From a virus, in IMG/VR virus record IMGVR_UViG_3300020470_000868, positions 48,458 to 112,457 of that record: a stretch of DNA of 64,000 bases, one strand, 5' to 3'. The position numbers were made by a program, and so were the translations under genes. This document shows positions 17,901 to 25,671 of this stretch, one piece after another. Position 1 is the first letter of the stretch; every line of letters begins with the position of its first letter. The notes beneath the pieces were generated by a model that searched no databases, was not told where the DNA came from, and was given only the letters and a program-made list of their open reading frames with translations.

Positions 17901-17981
17901 CAGTTCACCTTGAGCAAGTATAGGGTTGATGTTTGCCCACTGTTGAGCACCATCACGTCTTAATTGGAGTCTATTTGCCAT
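11928..17981 (-). CDS. Giant tail-fibre-like virion protein (2017 aa)
   Basis: Probable trimeric fibre or host-contact protein. Residues 1-50 (NRLQLRRDGAQQWANINPIL, then GELGIEIDTSRIKIGDG) match the N-terminal tropism-determinant/fibre attachment motif found in many phage fibres. The body is a long beta-repeat array with phrases such as GNTDIEGTLNV and GDDLYVGG. A block of about 90 residues (DDPIITLGGDTAP, then GVEIKYYD and VGFFGWD) occurs twice. Near the C-terminus are EGSTNLFTTAARTR repeats and 18-residue SLATVATSGAYSDLSGTP repeats, ending in a helical tail. No enzyme or chaperone domain is evident. It has its own perfect late promoter box at 18012-18019 and occupies the T4 gene 10-12/wac position before gene 13. 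Confidence 0.88.
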   Translation of the reverse strand: MANRLQLRRDGAQQWANINPILAQGELGIEIDTSRIKIGDGVTPWNSLRYERPIETESNAANTLVKRDADGNFEAGAISATLIGNASTSTRLASARQIQLTGSITGSGSFDGSSNLNLATNLELVTSLPHYNPNDPDATALYSRVQVDSRGRVVGASLASTLAEYGITDAQGLDSDLTALANLTTFGLLTRTATGQITTRNLTGGAGRVIFTTPDGVASNPFIDLADTAVVVGSYNVESLTSVSTNGANGEPFGTETVNASKFSVDRYGRITQATNVPIATATEGSKYATYNAGSTYNRYDIIENASKVYQAITNIGAGQGAPTHTSGDVSNWRYLAAAATEQKGLASFAQEDFDVDANGHVTIAPLAVDNTQMQNTRVGFADGNNIETFELDQELTATTGYRGFNYLNYVTVNDTSGNLLFTANNVDNTGAGGVDINVDTHISGALIKLDRPGNTPLQTIERSAGSLLIHHNVNSSVNRTLDITSNNAGSGTAKINVTSDDGIVITATNVASKVQVEDFYLQQNTIGTSDATMVLDPGDDDAATGLVQVRGNLQVDGTTTTVNSTTISVDDPIITLGGDTAPVADDNKDRGVEIKYYDSQARVGFFGWDEDYTNANIWTGTGGYRFLYNATNTSEVFSGTDAPLIAGNLALTTNTGSTSTTTGTLVVTGGFGLSENAHIGGTVTIAGQSEINNNVIIKADNKEFAIQTAAGVDKFTVDTDNGNTIIEGTLDVQLETEITDNLIVTADAKEFKIRTASNVDKFTVDTDNGNTVIEGTLNTKQAVDFDQTLNVDGDVTLNATLDVDDDVTLHNDFLMDTTGKTFTLTNGSTQKFQISTTNGNTDIEGTLNLGNFFHHEDTDTPTIGTNAQDDFIISSGDYGSFRFDGGGYIEGDTLFNSDLYINGAINQKDLGTTETFSTQNYLRVRYKLRAGSTVAYTPSYATDNNSNLRVYGGAGIATDLHIGDDLYIGKLNSGDTTEFTVLGESGNTTIGRTGQGSATAGTLTVHGDVTLNRDVTLNGAQNTIGDASGDALTVNATTQFTAPVTLSSGQDLNVGGNAIVDGNLTVHGSTTTVNSTTITVDDPIITLGGDTAPGSDDAKDRGVEFRYYDSSAKIGFFGWDDSALRFAFYHNATNSSEVFTGTRSGLDAGSIKLFDTTNATNSSTGALIVGGGAGIGLDLYVGDDLTVNDDGSFGGNVSIDGTLDVTNDFRVNTNKFTVANATGNTLVAGTFRADGVSTLNSSVNIVGASSNLSVGGTLGVTSNTTLSGTLGVTLGTTLGNTLDVSGATNVTNTLGVTGVTTLTNATNATLGGTWSSSGALRVSAGGATISGNTGIGGNLKVYTNSTLDGTLGVGGIVTFDEKLRANSTAQATAANNNGAAIFTAGGLAVTKKAYIGDDFDIGGGNFTVDGPTGNTVVGGTLDVTGGTTTISSLIATSTANLQSTLNVGGSFNINTNKFNVAGPSGNTDIAGTLDVVGGVDLDSTLNVDGNADFNSGIDVTSGNATFAGLVQANNVTDSSAYNDSAASVHTDGGLSVKKKAFVGDDLSVGGAAGVKFIVDGPTGNTDITGTLNVQDGVTLQSTLGVTGQITGNVTGDLTGNADTASLVDVTNTTGSNLTFFPTFVSATTGNTEIRTDSDNFKYVPSTNTLSVSNFVCSTNFEIQGNLNITGTITFQQSQVGSIANHDTDALTEGSTNLYFTDERVDDRVAALITGGTGISATYDDAGNLLTLSADFGEFDTDSIVEGSTNLFTTAARTRTHFTYGTGIELSGAGQLSVTQADINTDNVTEGSTNLFTTAARTRSHFTYGTGITHDGSGGLSVTQADINTDNITEGSTNIFYTNARFDTQLATKDTDDISEGSNQYFTTARARQSIQATQNITYNSSTGVITGPSLATVAGTGAYSDLTGTPSLATVATSGAYSDLSGTPSLATVATSGAYSDLSGLPSLFSGNYNDLSNKPTLGTAAATASSDYATAAQGVKADSALQAETIDLATLKTTVANSATFAAFKIAIAAL
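12099..12302 (-). repeat. 54-base tandem repeats (18-aa units) in the fibre gene
   Basis: Three consecutive 54-base units begin at 12302, 12248 and 12194 on the minus strand and encode SLATVAxxGAYSDLxGxP. They are followed by a shorter degenerate unit (SLFSGNYNDLSNKP). Such YxDLxxxP repeats are common near the tips of phage fibres. Confidence 0.9.
12380..12910 (-). repeat. Repeats of the EGSTNLF/FTYGTGI type in the fibre gene
   Basis: Four to five degenerate units share D(T/I)xxxxEGSTNLFxTxAR followed, in two of them, by HFTYGTGI and LSVTQADINTDN. Adjacent units are close to identical at protein level, which suggests recent duplication or recombination. Confidence 0.8.
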
Positions 17982-18011
17982 TGTTTATTAAGGACACTAT
18001 CGCCTCTTTGA

Positions 18012-18019
18012 TATTTATA
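18012..18019 (-). promoter_or_regulatory. Perfect T4-like late promoter box for the fibre gene
   Basis: TATAAATA on the minus strand, 31 bases upstream of the ATG at 17981. It lies just after a terminator hairpin, so it starts a new late unit. Confidence 0.75.
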
Positions 18020-18031
18020 AGCAAAATAGAA

Positions 18032-18048
18032 AGGGACCGACGGTCCCT
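18032..18048 (-). terminator. Rho-independent terminator
   Basis: Perfect 7-bp stem AGGGACC with loop GTC and GGTCCCT, followed on the minus strand by TTTCTATTTT. It starts 5 bases after the stop of the 67-aa gene and separates two late transcription units. Confidence 0.85.
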
Positions 18049-18053
18049 AACGA

Positions 18054-18257
18054 TTATTCTGCAATTACTTCGTCTACCGTATTAGTTTTTAGGTATTCTA
18101 GAGTCTCAATAGCACCTTGTAATTTGAGCATTTGAGTCTCATTTTCTTTTACCTTTGCTACGAGTTGTTGGTTTTCATCACGTAGTTTTGTGTACCTGCT
18201 TTTAAAATCGTCGAGAAGTTCTTTCTCGTCCATTGTCTCAGGTGTGTCTACAGTCAT
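18054..18257 (-). CDS. Small coiled-coil protein (67 aa)
   Basis: An unrecognised protein that is nearly all helix. Heptad-like spacing in LLDDFKSRYTKLRDENQQLV and MLKLQGAIETLEYLKTN predicts a coiled coil. The charge is mixed, with an acidic N-terminus. The start overlaps the previous stop as ATGA, and a terminator follows the stop. It may assemble with the preceding coiled-coil protein or serve as a fibre or baseplate assembly factor. That role is inference from neighbourhood. Confidence 0.75.
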   Translation of the reverse strand: MTVDTPETMDEKELLDDFKSRYTKLRDENQQLVAKVKENETQMLKLQGAIETLEYLKTNTVDEVIAE

Positions 18258-18475
18258 TGTTGTTTCTCCAGGAATGATTTTAGTAGAGATTTGATCTCGG
18301 TCAATTCAGATTTTAGCACAGAAACGTCAGTTTGTAAGTCGGAAACTTCCTTCTCTTTTTTCTTACGTTTTTTTGCTGCACTACCGCTAGTTGCATTAAT
18401 ATTTAGCACAGCACCAGAAGAGGTATCTCGAACTAAATTAGGGTGTCCTCTAACCTCTTGGTATCTTGGTTTCAT
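18254..18475 (-). CDS. Small protein with basic linker and coiled coil (73 aa)
   Basis: The N-terminal 27 residues (KPRYQEVRGHPNLVRDTSSG, then AVLNIN) form a compact conserved-looking motif. I recall it from short proteins of other T4-like phages without a named function. It continues into a lysine-rich linker (KKRKKKEKE) and a C-terminal helix with leucine heptads (LKSELTEIKSLLKSFLEK). The start is joined to the stop of the 2397-aa gene as TAATG, and the end overlaps the next gene as ATGA. This places it in one translational chain with its neighbours. Confidence 0.8.
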   Translation of the reverse strand: MKPRYQEVRGHPNLVRDTSSGAVLNINATSGSAAKKRKKKEKEVSDLQTDVSVLKSELTEIKSLLKSFLEKQQ

Positions 18476-21400
18476 TATAAATCGCTTAATGCAAGGACTC
18501 TAAGGTTTTTAACTTGTGGTACAAAGCACTGGTTAGACGAAGTAAGAATAATTTTAACCTGTGCTATGGTAAATTCAGTTCCCTCAAAGGTGTACTCAAA
18601 GTCTCTGTAAAGAAGACTCTCAGTCTTTTGGATTGATTTATCTTCAAGACCATTACCATTAAAGTATGTATATCCTATTTCACTCATTGGGATTGATGTT
18701 CCAACAGGGAGAATCTTATACATAACCTTAATTTCTGTGCTAGGATGTCTCCATCCTTCAAACCTAACTTTCAATGAGTTAGCAGGATTCAGTAGGTTCA
18801 TCACTTTAGTTACATAAACCGCTGTATCAAGATCACCAGTAGGTTTCTCTGCATCATTACTACCAATCGCAAGGTCATTAACCCTGTTCATAGTTGTAAT
18901 TAAAGAACAACGATCTGTATCAATTACAGGTGAAATATTAGCATTGAATGTTGTCATTACCATTTGAACGTTCAATGACTTAGAACCAGAAAGTTTAGCA
19001 TCTTCATTTACTTGTGAACAAACTAACTTAGGTTTATCAAGATAATTATCTTCATTAGCAATCATATCGTAGTAGATGCCATCATTAATAAATGATGCTT
19101 CAGTAACATTATTACCATCTTGGATTGATGTACCAGATACTGCATTAAGTCTAGGTACAACTTCAGTTTCTGGATATACAGTAGATTGAATTTGAGGATA
19201 AACCTGATCAAACTGTATGTTTTGTGTAGCAACTATCTCGTGTCCACCACTTACAATTCCTGCTGTAGAAACAGATGTAACCGCAAGTTTATATGTATCA
19301 AGAGTAGGTTCACCAATAGCAGTGTGTAATTTATTAACTTCCGTTAATGGAATACCATCAAGGTTATAACATTCAACAATACTATTAGCACTATGTGCTA
19401 ATGCAGCAGTTCCTGCTTGTCCACGAGAACCAGATGGTAAAGTAAAGATCTTACCGTCACCAGAAATACCAGTATATTCAATAATCTCAAAATGCTGAGT
19501 AGGAATTTCTGGATCACGAATAAGAATAAATCCTTTGTTAGATGTACTTACTACAGCACCATTAATAATAGTATGGAATGCACTACCATCTATAACGTGT
19601 AATTGGAATGAACCTGTTACACCATCACTTGCTGTAATACCATTTGTATGATATGCAGAATCTAATAATGTTGGTGGGACTTCAGACTTAACACCGCTAA
19701 GTTGTACTGAGTTAGCACCATCGTGCATACAATGATTTGCGTGACGAACTTTAATTTCAGTTGCTTGGTTGAAGTAAGATATAGGAGCAGATGGATAATC
19801 ATTAATATCATCTCCACCAAATGATGTTCCACTTGTTCCAATAGTACCAGAACCAGTAGTAGCAGAGTTAATTACCTGTGTAATTGCATCTCCGTCAGCA
19901 AATGTTCCTGTAATTGATTTGACTGTAACAACTCCAGTTCCTGCATTCCAATCAGTAACCATTGCAGATGCACCAGTACCGTTTGTTATTGCTGTACCAG
20001 TAGCAAATGTTCCTGCTACACCAGTCAACGTAATAGTACCAGTAGATCTTGAAGATACAAGTCTATAGATGTAACTAGCACCAGATGCAACACCTTCTCT
20101 AAATGTTCCTACAACATCATCAAGTATTAAGTATGCGTTAGATGATCCTTGTACACCTTGAACTACTTCACGAACAATAGCAGATGGAGCAGGAGATACA
20201 TCAGTCTGTGTAATCTCAGCACCGATTGTAAAGTTAGCAACGTGGTCTGCAAGTATTACTTTAATCTCAGGTTTTGTAGTCTCAATAGCATCTAATCTTA
20301 GTCTTGATATACCAAAGTTACCTTCTGCAAGTTCTGCATTATTAAACCAAGCAAGACCTGATCCGCTAGTATCAAACTGTGCTTTATATAATACAAATTT
20401 AAGATCCTCATACTGATCGGCAGTCCAAGTAGATGCGTTCTGTGATTTGAATAACACACCTGCATATGGTTGTTCAGATATGGTTCTATCAGATGTAACA
20501 TCATCTTCACCCATTCTTGAGATCCAAAGTTTATATTCATTAGAGTCAGATAATACAACTGCACAATAGTCTCTATTCTCAGTCACATATACAGGTGATG
20601 GGAATGTAAATTTAGTTGCAATAGTACCGTTTTCAGATAAGTTAATATCAGATGGAAGTAAAGTAACATCAGAGAATGCAAGAACTTTAGTGGTTGGATA
20701 ACCATTTGCCATCTCTCTTATCTGTACTGATACAGGAATTCTTTCATCACGAGTTCTAAAGTATAGATCAATACTTGTTAAGAACGCACCACCCTTAGAT
20801 TCAACTAAGAATGATTGAGCAAGAGGGTCATACCATCCAGTATCTCTAACACTTGTTGTTGTAGTATTAACTGTACGATCTTGAGATACTGTATCTCTTA
20901 CAAGATCAGCATTTCTAACTGCAAGAATTGTTTGTTGTTGAGTTTCAATAACACCAGAAGCAACGTAGTTATGTTGTGCAGCAGAATCAACTTCACCAGG
21001 AACTCTAGAGTCAGTTGGTGATGTAGTCATACGTATAACACGAGTACCAGTAGCAAAACGTGGGTTGGTGCTAACAGCAGGATTAGGAATCCACATAATT
21101 CCTTCCATATCACCGTTAGTATTTGAGACCATACGTTTTGGTTTTACAACAGCACGAGCACCAGATGTAGCACCTACAAGAATCTCACCTTCTAATGGGT
21201 TTCCATAGAATGAACCCATAACTGTGTCTGACATTGTTCTAGTATCAATGTTCAGATATGGAGTAGTAGATGCGTAAGATGATGGTAATTCACTTTGATC
21301 ATAAGGTGATAAACCATCAGTAAAACCATCATTAGCATCAACAAGTTTTAAACGACAACCTGATGTCTGACCAACAACTGTTTCACCAACAACAAAAGGT

Positions 21401-24400
21401 GTATCGTTGGTACGAATATCTTCAACAGTATTCTTGATAACTTCAAGAAGTTTTGGTGATGTGTAGAAGTTTACATCTACATTATCAATGAAAGAATAGA
21501 ATCTTGTGTTAGGTTTTAAACGTTGAATCTTAAACGCAATATTTCTAGATCTAATAAATGGAACAATAGTTCTTTCAATAACACGATCACCTAATGACTG
21601 ACGGTCAATTCTAGGAACAACACGAGTTCTTAAACCAGATCTAGTTTGTGAACTTGTAGTATTAGTTGTAGTTGTAGTAATAAATCTAATACCAGGTCCA
21701 CGCATAAACACTGTGTTTGATGCAGTTGTAGTTGCAGACCAGTTAGTTCTCCAAGCATTCCATTGTGTAGGAGCAAAACCACTGTTAGCATCAGCACCTA
21801 AACGTAGCAAAGTGGCATTAAAGTCACCTTCAATATTTACAACTTGATCAGGAGCACGACGTGTATCTACCCAGTCATCTGATGATGGGAATAAATCTAA
21901 TCTACCAATATATGCAAACACGTTAAATGGGTTTACATTCTCAACTCTAGAAGCATATGGTTGAACAATGAATCTAGTTTCTGTATATGGTCTAGTAACT
22001 GTTCCTGTTTCGTGAAGAGTTACACCAGTAGATTGTGTTGTACTAAATTCTAAGGATACGTTAGTTGTGTAATGTGAAGGACGTAATACACCTTCTTGGA
22101 AATCTAATGATACACCAAAATCTTCGTGGGTAGTATCAGCAGAATCGAAACTTGTAAAGTTATCTACTAAGAAACCATTCTTGAATTTATCGAAACCATC
22201 ACTATCTTTAATAGGTAGTGTATTAGTTTCCAACTCAAGCATATTAAGAGAAGTATAATATTCTAATTGGTCAACACGTTTCTCTATTGCACCAATATCA
22301 CGCATTGTAAATCTACGATTATTCTCACGAGCAATACTTACATCAGCAGGACTGTAACCATATGGTTTATGGAACATTGTTGCAAGTAACATTGCATTAT
22401 CAATATTTGCAGGAATCTCTTGCTGTTCTCCAGATATACCTGTAACAACTTTAAATTCTTGTTGATCTGTTAAGAATACTTTATCTACTCTGCCAAGATA
22501 GAAATCATAGTCACAACGGAAATCAGATTCTGGTTTAGGAATATCGATAATAGTAGCATTGTTAGATACGCCTCCTGATGCGAAACTACGGTCTTTGAAG
22601 TCTAATGATGCACAGTTTACAAAGTATGGTGAACCAACGGTTCCTGATCCTGATAATACAGGAGTTACACCTGGACGGAAATCAAGAACATCTCTAAGTT
22701 GCTTGCTTACACCATCTTGATGGAATGCAGGAATATCATCATAATCTACACCAACATAAGATTCAGCAGCAAAATAGTCACCAGTTGCTTCGTGAACAAA
22801 CCTGTTAAATACAACTTTAAGTTTTCTTAATGGTTTAGTAGATTGTGCAAAACGAACTAATTTTGAAATATCATAATAATGTCCTTGTTGGTTAGTATCA
22901 AGGAAGAATGAAGATGTTATATTTTTACTACCATCATCTATAGAACCATCAGCGTCATTTATAATACCAGTAATTACAACGTTGTTTGCATTGAAACCAG
23001 TTACACTTTCACCAAGTTGGAAGAACTTATCGTTCTCATATACAAAGTGGCAAACATAAGACACTGAGTTAAAGTTCACAACTCTTGCCTTTGCCTTAGA
23101 TGTTACACCTTCAATGATTGTACCTTTCTGGAAGATAGTAGCATCCTGCATTGTAATGAAAGGAACTTTAGCAGAATTATCATCTAATGATTCATATACT
23201 GCGTGCACTTTATAAACATCAGAAGAGCCCAGAGATATTTCTTCGTCTTCAATTCGTGTACCATACAGTGAACCATAAGCAAGACCATACTTAGGAGCGT
23301 CAGAAGATATATTTGTTTTCTCAATCTTCATTACTTCCATTTCTGTAGCGTTCTTCAACTTCTTCTCTGCTTGGTTTTTAGATACAGAAGTAATTAAACG
23401 ACAAGATGTAATACCTGTTAAACCAGAAACTGTTAAAGATGTTCTAGGAGTACCAGTGCTGTTAAATGTTAGATTAGGTTCAATATCAATTAAAGTACCT
23501 GCTGTTGGTGCTAGTTCTACTAAAGCATAATGATCTTTATCATAAGCAAGGAATTGTTCATCAGCAGGAAGAGATATTGTAAAGTCATTAGAACCTGTAA
23601 CGGTAATATCATCAAATGTTCTTGCAACTATTGCTGATTCGTCAGTAATACTCTTGATAGAATCTTTAGGCATCTCAATAAGAAGATCCGCAGTTTCTTT
23701 ATCATATACTTGTGCTCTACGACGAACCATAAATGAATAGTCACCATTAGATAAACCACTCGCAGTACCTGCTGCTGTTAGAGAGTTTGTTATTGGTGAT
23801 GTTATAGTTCCTCCACCTATAGGATAAATTCTATCAATAGTATAAGTATCTGTTCCATTTGGTGTTAAAACGTCTCCTGGACGTAAATCAAGAGCAAAGT
23901 TTGAACTTGTACCTGTTATGGTAGTGTTATTAATATTAAAGTTAACACCACTAATAGTAGTTTCATTATCAAGAACTAAATCACCTGCAAATATAATAGC
24001 ATTAGTATCTGGATCTTTACCTGTTACACCTTTAGCGTCTGTTATCTGGAAAGCAAAATTAGCATCCATTGTACCTATTTCTACACCATCTTTCTCTATA
24101 ACTTCTCCTGCACGGAATGTACCAAATACTTGATACACTTTAAATAAAGTTTGTCCAGATACAGCATCGACAACAAATGCTTTTGCTCTAGATGTTCTAC
24201 CACGAATAACAGCACCTTGTCCCGCAGTTACTGCTTGAGACATTTGAACTGTAGTTAATGGTTGAATATCAAAGATGTATGTTTTAAATACTGTAGAACT
24301 TGATGTTACAGTTGTTCCATTGTGATACTCATATGCAGCACAACGTGCGTATGCTATAACTTCTCCAGATGCGGTTAATGATCCACCTGGGGCTGTGTCT

Positions 24401-25668
24401 CTAAATTCAAGAACCTGATAGTTTGATGATATATTATTACCGTTTATAATAGGTGATCCTTTTACATTATTCATCAGCATATAGTTGCCGAGTTCAAATG
24501 GAATGATTGAGTTCTGTAATGCTTTTGTTTCTCTTGGTTTTGCTATATCTACAAAAGTAGGTGCTAGGGTTTCAATCTCAAATCCTCTGACGTACGCTTT
24601 TCCTGGCGATACTTCTAAAGCATAATAAGCAGGAGATGATGCTACGTTACCACGAGATGTAGATCCTGGAAGATATACACCATTATTTTCACCATCATTC
24701 TGATGTTCTCTGACTCTTAAATCAAATGCTCTAACAGTATAGTCACCTGACTCGTCAAATGTACGACGAGCAAGTTCTCTTGCTATTTCATTATATGGAG
24801 TTCTATCTACAAATGATTCTACATTTGCATTATTAATACGAAGTAATTCTACAAAGTTTTTATCTGTATCGTCATCAATAACTTTTTTAGTTAATGAACA
24901 ACGAATTCTAAATCTATGTGCTCCAGGTGCAGAATAGTTTGATGTTCCAGTAGCATTGTCATTCAATGATGGATCATCTTCTGGAGTTACAATAGATTCA
25001 AATATTTCTAAACCAACTCTGTAAGATGGATTGTTTGTATATTGATCAAGAATAATTGTTTGCTCATTTACATCAACAAAATATCCACGTATAAAATATA
25101 CACCATTAGCAACAGTAGCAGTAGAACCAACAGCAGTTGCAGTCGTTGGTAATAATTGTGCAAAAGGTGTGCCAACTTCAATTAGAGTAGATCCAAAAGT
25201 AAGTTCAGCATCACAAACCAACTGCTCATTAGCAGTAAAAGTTCTAGTGTTACTGTCTGTTCCACCAGATGTAATATATTTTAGATAAAGTGTTATATAA
25301 CCACGTTCTGATTCTGTTGCTGATATAGAGAATATAACTTTTGCTTTGATACCAGTTGTTAGACCTGTAACTATTCTTCCTTCTAATTGTGAACGATATA
25401 ATTCTACGTTAGTTCCCAAGAAACTTGCTTGTAGCAATACTGCTTTAGCATCTAAGTCATAACCTATTTGTCCAGGGATGACCATTGCACCATCCTTGAA
25501 CATATGAGTTCCCATCGACTCAACCTGATTTTGCATCAGTGATTGAAGCGTGGTTAATTCTCTTGCCTGTATTGGATACCCAGGACGGAATAAAACTTTG
25601 TAAAAGTTATTATCCGAACTAAAGTCGTCGTAATAAGGACTGATATTGAGGTTGGTATTCTGTGGCAT
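18475..25668 (-). CDS. DUF4815-type virion protein (2397 aa)
   Basis: A very large structural protein. The N-terminus (NISPYYDDFSSDNNFYKVLF, then RPGYPIQARELTTLQSLMQN) matches the DUF4815 family of cyanophage virion proteins as I recall it. It continues for about 500 residues as ring-forming beta domains, then to a helical segment (RFTMRDIGAIEKRVDQLEYY) typical of the same family. Between residues 450 and 2000 are copies of a TSGA-type module (VGETVVGQTSGCRLKLVDA, GEILVGATSGARAVVKPK). The C-terminus (VPQVKNLRVLALSDL) is compact. It follows gp8 with only three bases between, at the place of T4 genes 9-10. A role as baseplate periphery or long-fibre adaptor is likely but inferred. Confidence 0.86.
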   Translation of the reverse strand: MPQNTNLNISPYYDDFSSDNNFYKVLFRPGYPIQARELTTLQSLMQNQVESMGTHMFKDGAMVIPGQIGYDLDAKAVLLQASFLGTNVELYRSQLEGRIVTGLTTGIKAKVIFSISATESERGYITLYLKYITSGGTDSNTRTFTANEQLVCDAELTFGSTLIEVGTPFAQLLPTTATAVGSTATVANGVYFIRGYFVDVNEQTIILDQYTNNPSYRVGLEIFESIVTPEDDPSLNDNATGTSNYSAPGAHRFRIRCSLTKKVIDDDTDKNFVELLRINNANVESFVDRTPYNEIARELARRTFDESGDYTVRAFDLRVREHQNDGENNGVYLPGSTSRGNVASSPAYYALEVSPGKAYVRGFEIETLAPTFVDIAKPRETKALQNSIIPFELGNYMLMNNVKGSPIINGNNISSNYQVLEFRDTAPGGSLTASGEVIAYARCAAYEYHNGTTVTSSSTVFKTYIFDIQPLTTVQMSQAVTAGQGAVIRGRTSRAKAFVVDAVSGQTLFKVYQVFGTFRAGEVIEKDGVEIGTMDANFAFQITDAKGVTGKDPDTNAIIFAGDLVLDNETTISGVNFNINNTTITGTSSNFALDLRPGDVLTPNGTDTYTIDRIYPIGGGTITSPITNSLTAAGTASGLSNGDYSFMVRRRAQVYDKETADLLIEMPKDSIKSITDESAIVARTFDDITVTGSNDFTISLPADEQFLAYDKDHYALVELAPTAGTLIDIEPNLTFNSTGTPRTSLTVSGLTGITSCRLITSVSKNQAEKKLKNATEMEVMKIEKTNISSDAPKYGLAYGSLYGTRIEDEEISLGSSDVYKVHAVYESLDDNSAKVPFITMQDATIFQKGTIIEGVTSKAKARVVNFNSVSYVCHFVYENDKFFQLGESVTGFNANNVVITGIINDADGSIDDGSKNITSSFFLDTNQQGHYYDISKLVRFAQSTKPLRKLKVVFNRFVHEATGDYFAAESYVGVDYDDIPAFHQDGVSKQLRDVLDFRPGVTPVLSGSGTVGSPYFVNCASLDFKDRSFASGGVSNNATIIDIPKPESDFRCDYDFYLGRVDKVFLTDQQEFKVVTGISGEQQEIPANIDNAMLLATMFHKPYGYSPADVSIARENNRRFTMRDIGAIEKRVDQLEYYTSLNMLELETNTLPIKDSDGFDKFKNGFLVDNFTSFDSADTTHEDFGVSLDFQEGVLRPSHYTTNVSLEFSTTQSTGVTLHETGTVTRPYTETRFIVQPYASRVENVNPFNVFAYIGRLDLFPSSDDWVDTRRAPDQVVNIEGDFNATLLRLGADANSGFAPTQWNAWRTNWSATTTASNTVFMRGPGIRFITTTTTNTTSSQTRSGLRTRVVPRIDRQSLGDRVIERTIVPFIRSRNIAFKIQRLKPNTRFYSFIDNVDVNFYTSPKLLEVIKNTVEDIRTNDTPFVVGETVVGQTSGCRLKLVDANDGFTDGLSPYDQSELPSSYASTTPYLNIDTRTMSDTVMGSFYGNPLEGEILVGATSGARAVVKPKRMVSNTNGDMEGIMWIPNPAVSTNPRFATGTRVIRMTTSPTDSRVPGEVDSAAQHNYVASGVIETQQQTILAVRNADLVRDTVSQDRTVNTTTTSVRDTGWYDPLAQSFLVESKGGAFLTSIDLYFRTRDERIPVSVQIREMANGYPTTKVLAFSDVTLLPSDINLSENGTIATKFTFPSPVYVTENRDYCAVVLSDSNEYKLWISRMGEDDVTSDRTISEQPYAGVLFKSQNASTWTADQYEDLKFVLYKAQFDTSGSGLAWFNNAELAEGNFGISRLRLDAIETTKPEIKVILADHVANFTIGAEITQTDVSPAPSAIVREVVQGVQGSSNAYLILDDVVGTFREGVASGASYIYRLVSSRSTGTITLTGVAGTFATGTAITNGTGASAMVTDWNAGTGVVTVKSITGTFADGDAITQVINSATTGSGTIGTSGTSFGGDDINDYPSAPISYFNQATEIKVRHANHCMHDGANSVQLSGVKSEVPPTLLDSAYHTNGITASDGVTGSFQLHVIDGSAFHTIINGAVVSTSNKGFILIRDPEIPTQHFEIIEYTGISGDGKIFTLPSGSRGQAGTAALAHSANSIVECYNLDGIPLTEVNKLHTAIGEPTLDTYKLAVTSVSTAGIVSGGHEIVATQNIQFDQVYPQIQSTVYPETEVVPRLNAVSGTSIQDGNNVTEASFINDGIYYDMIANEDNYLDKPKLVCSQVNEDAKLSGSKSLNVQMVMTTFNANISPVIDTDRCSLITTMNRVNDLAIGSNDAEKPTGDLDTAVYVTKVMNLLNPANSLKVRFEGWRHPSTEIKVMYKILPVGTSIPMSEIGYTYFNGNGLEDKSIQKTESLLYRDFEYTFEGTEFTIAQVKIILTSSNQCFVPQVKNLRVLALSDL

Positions 25669-25671
25669 TTC

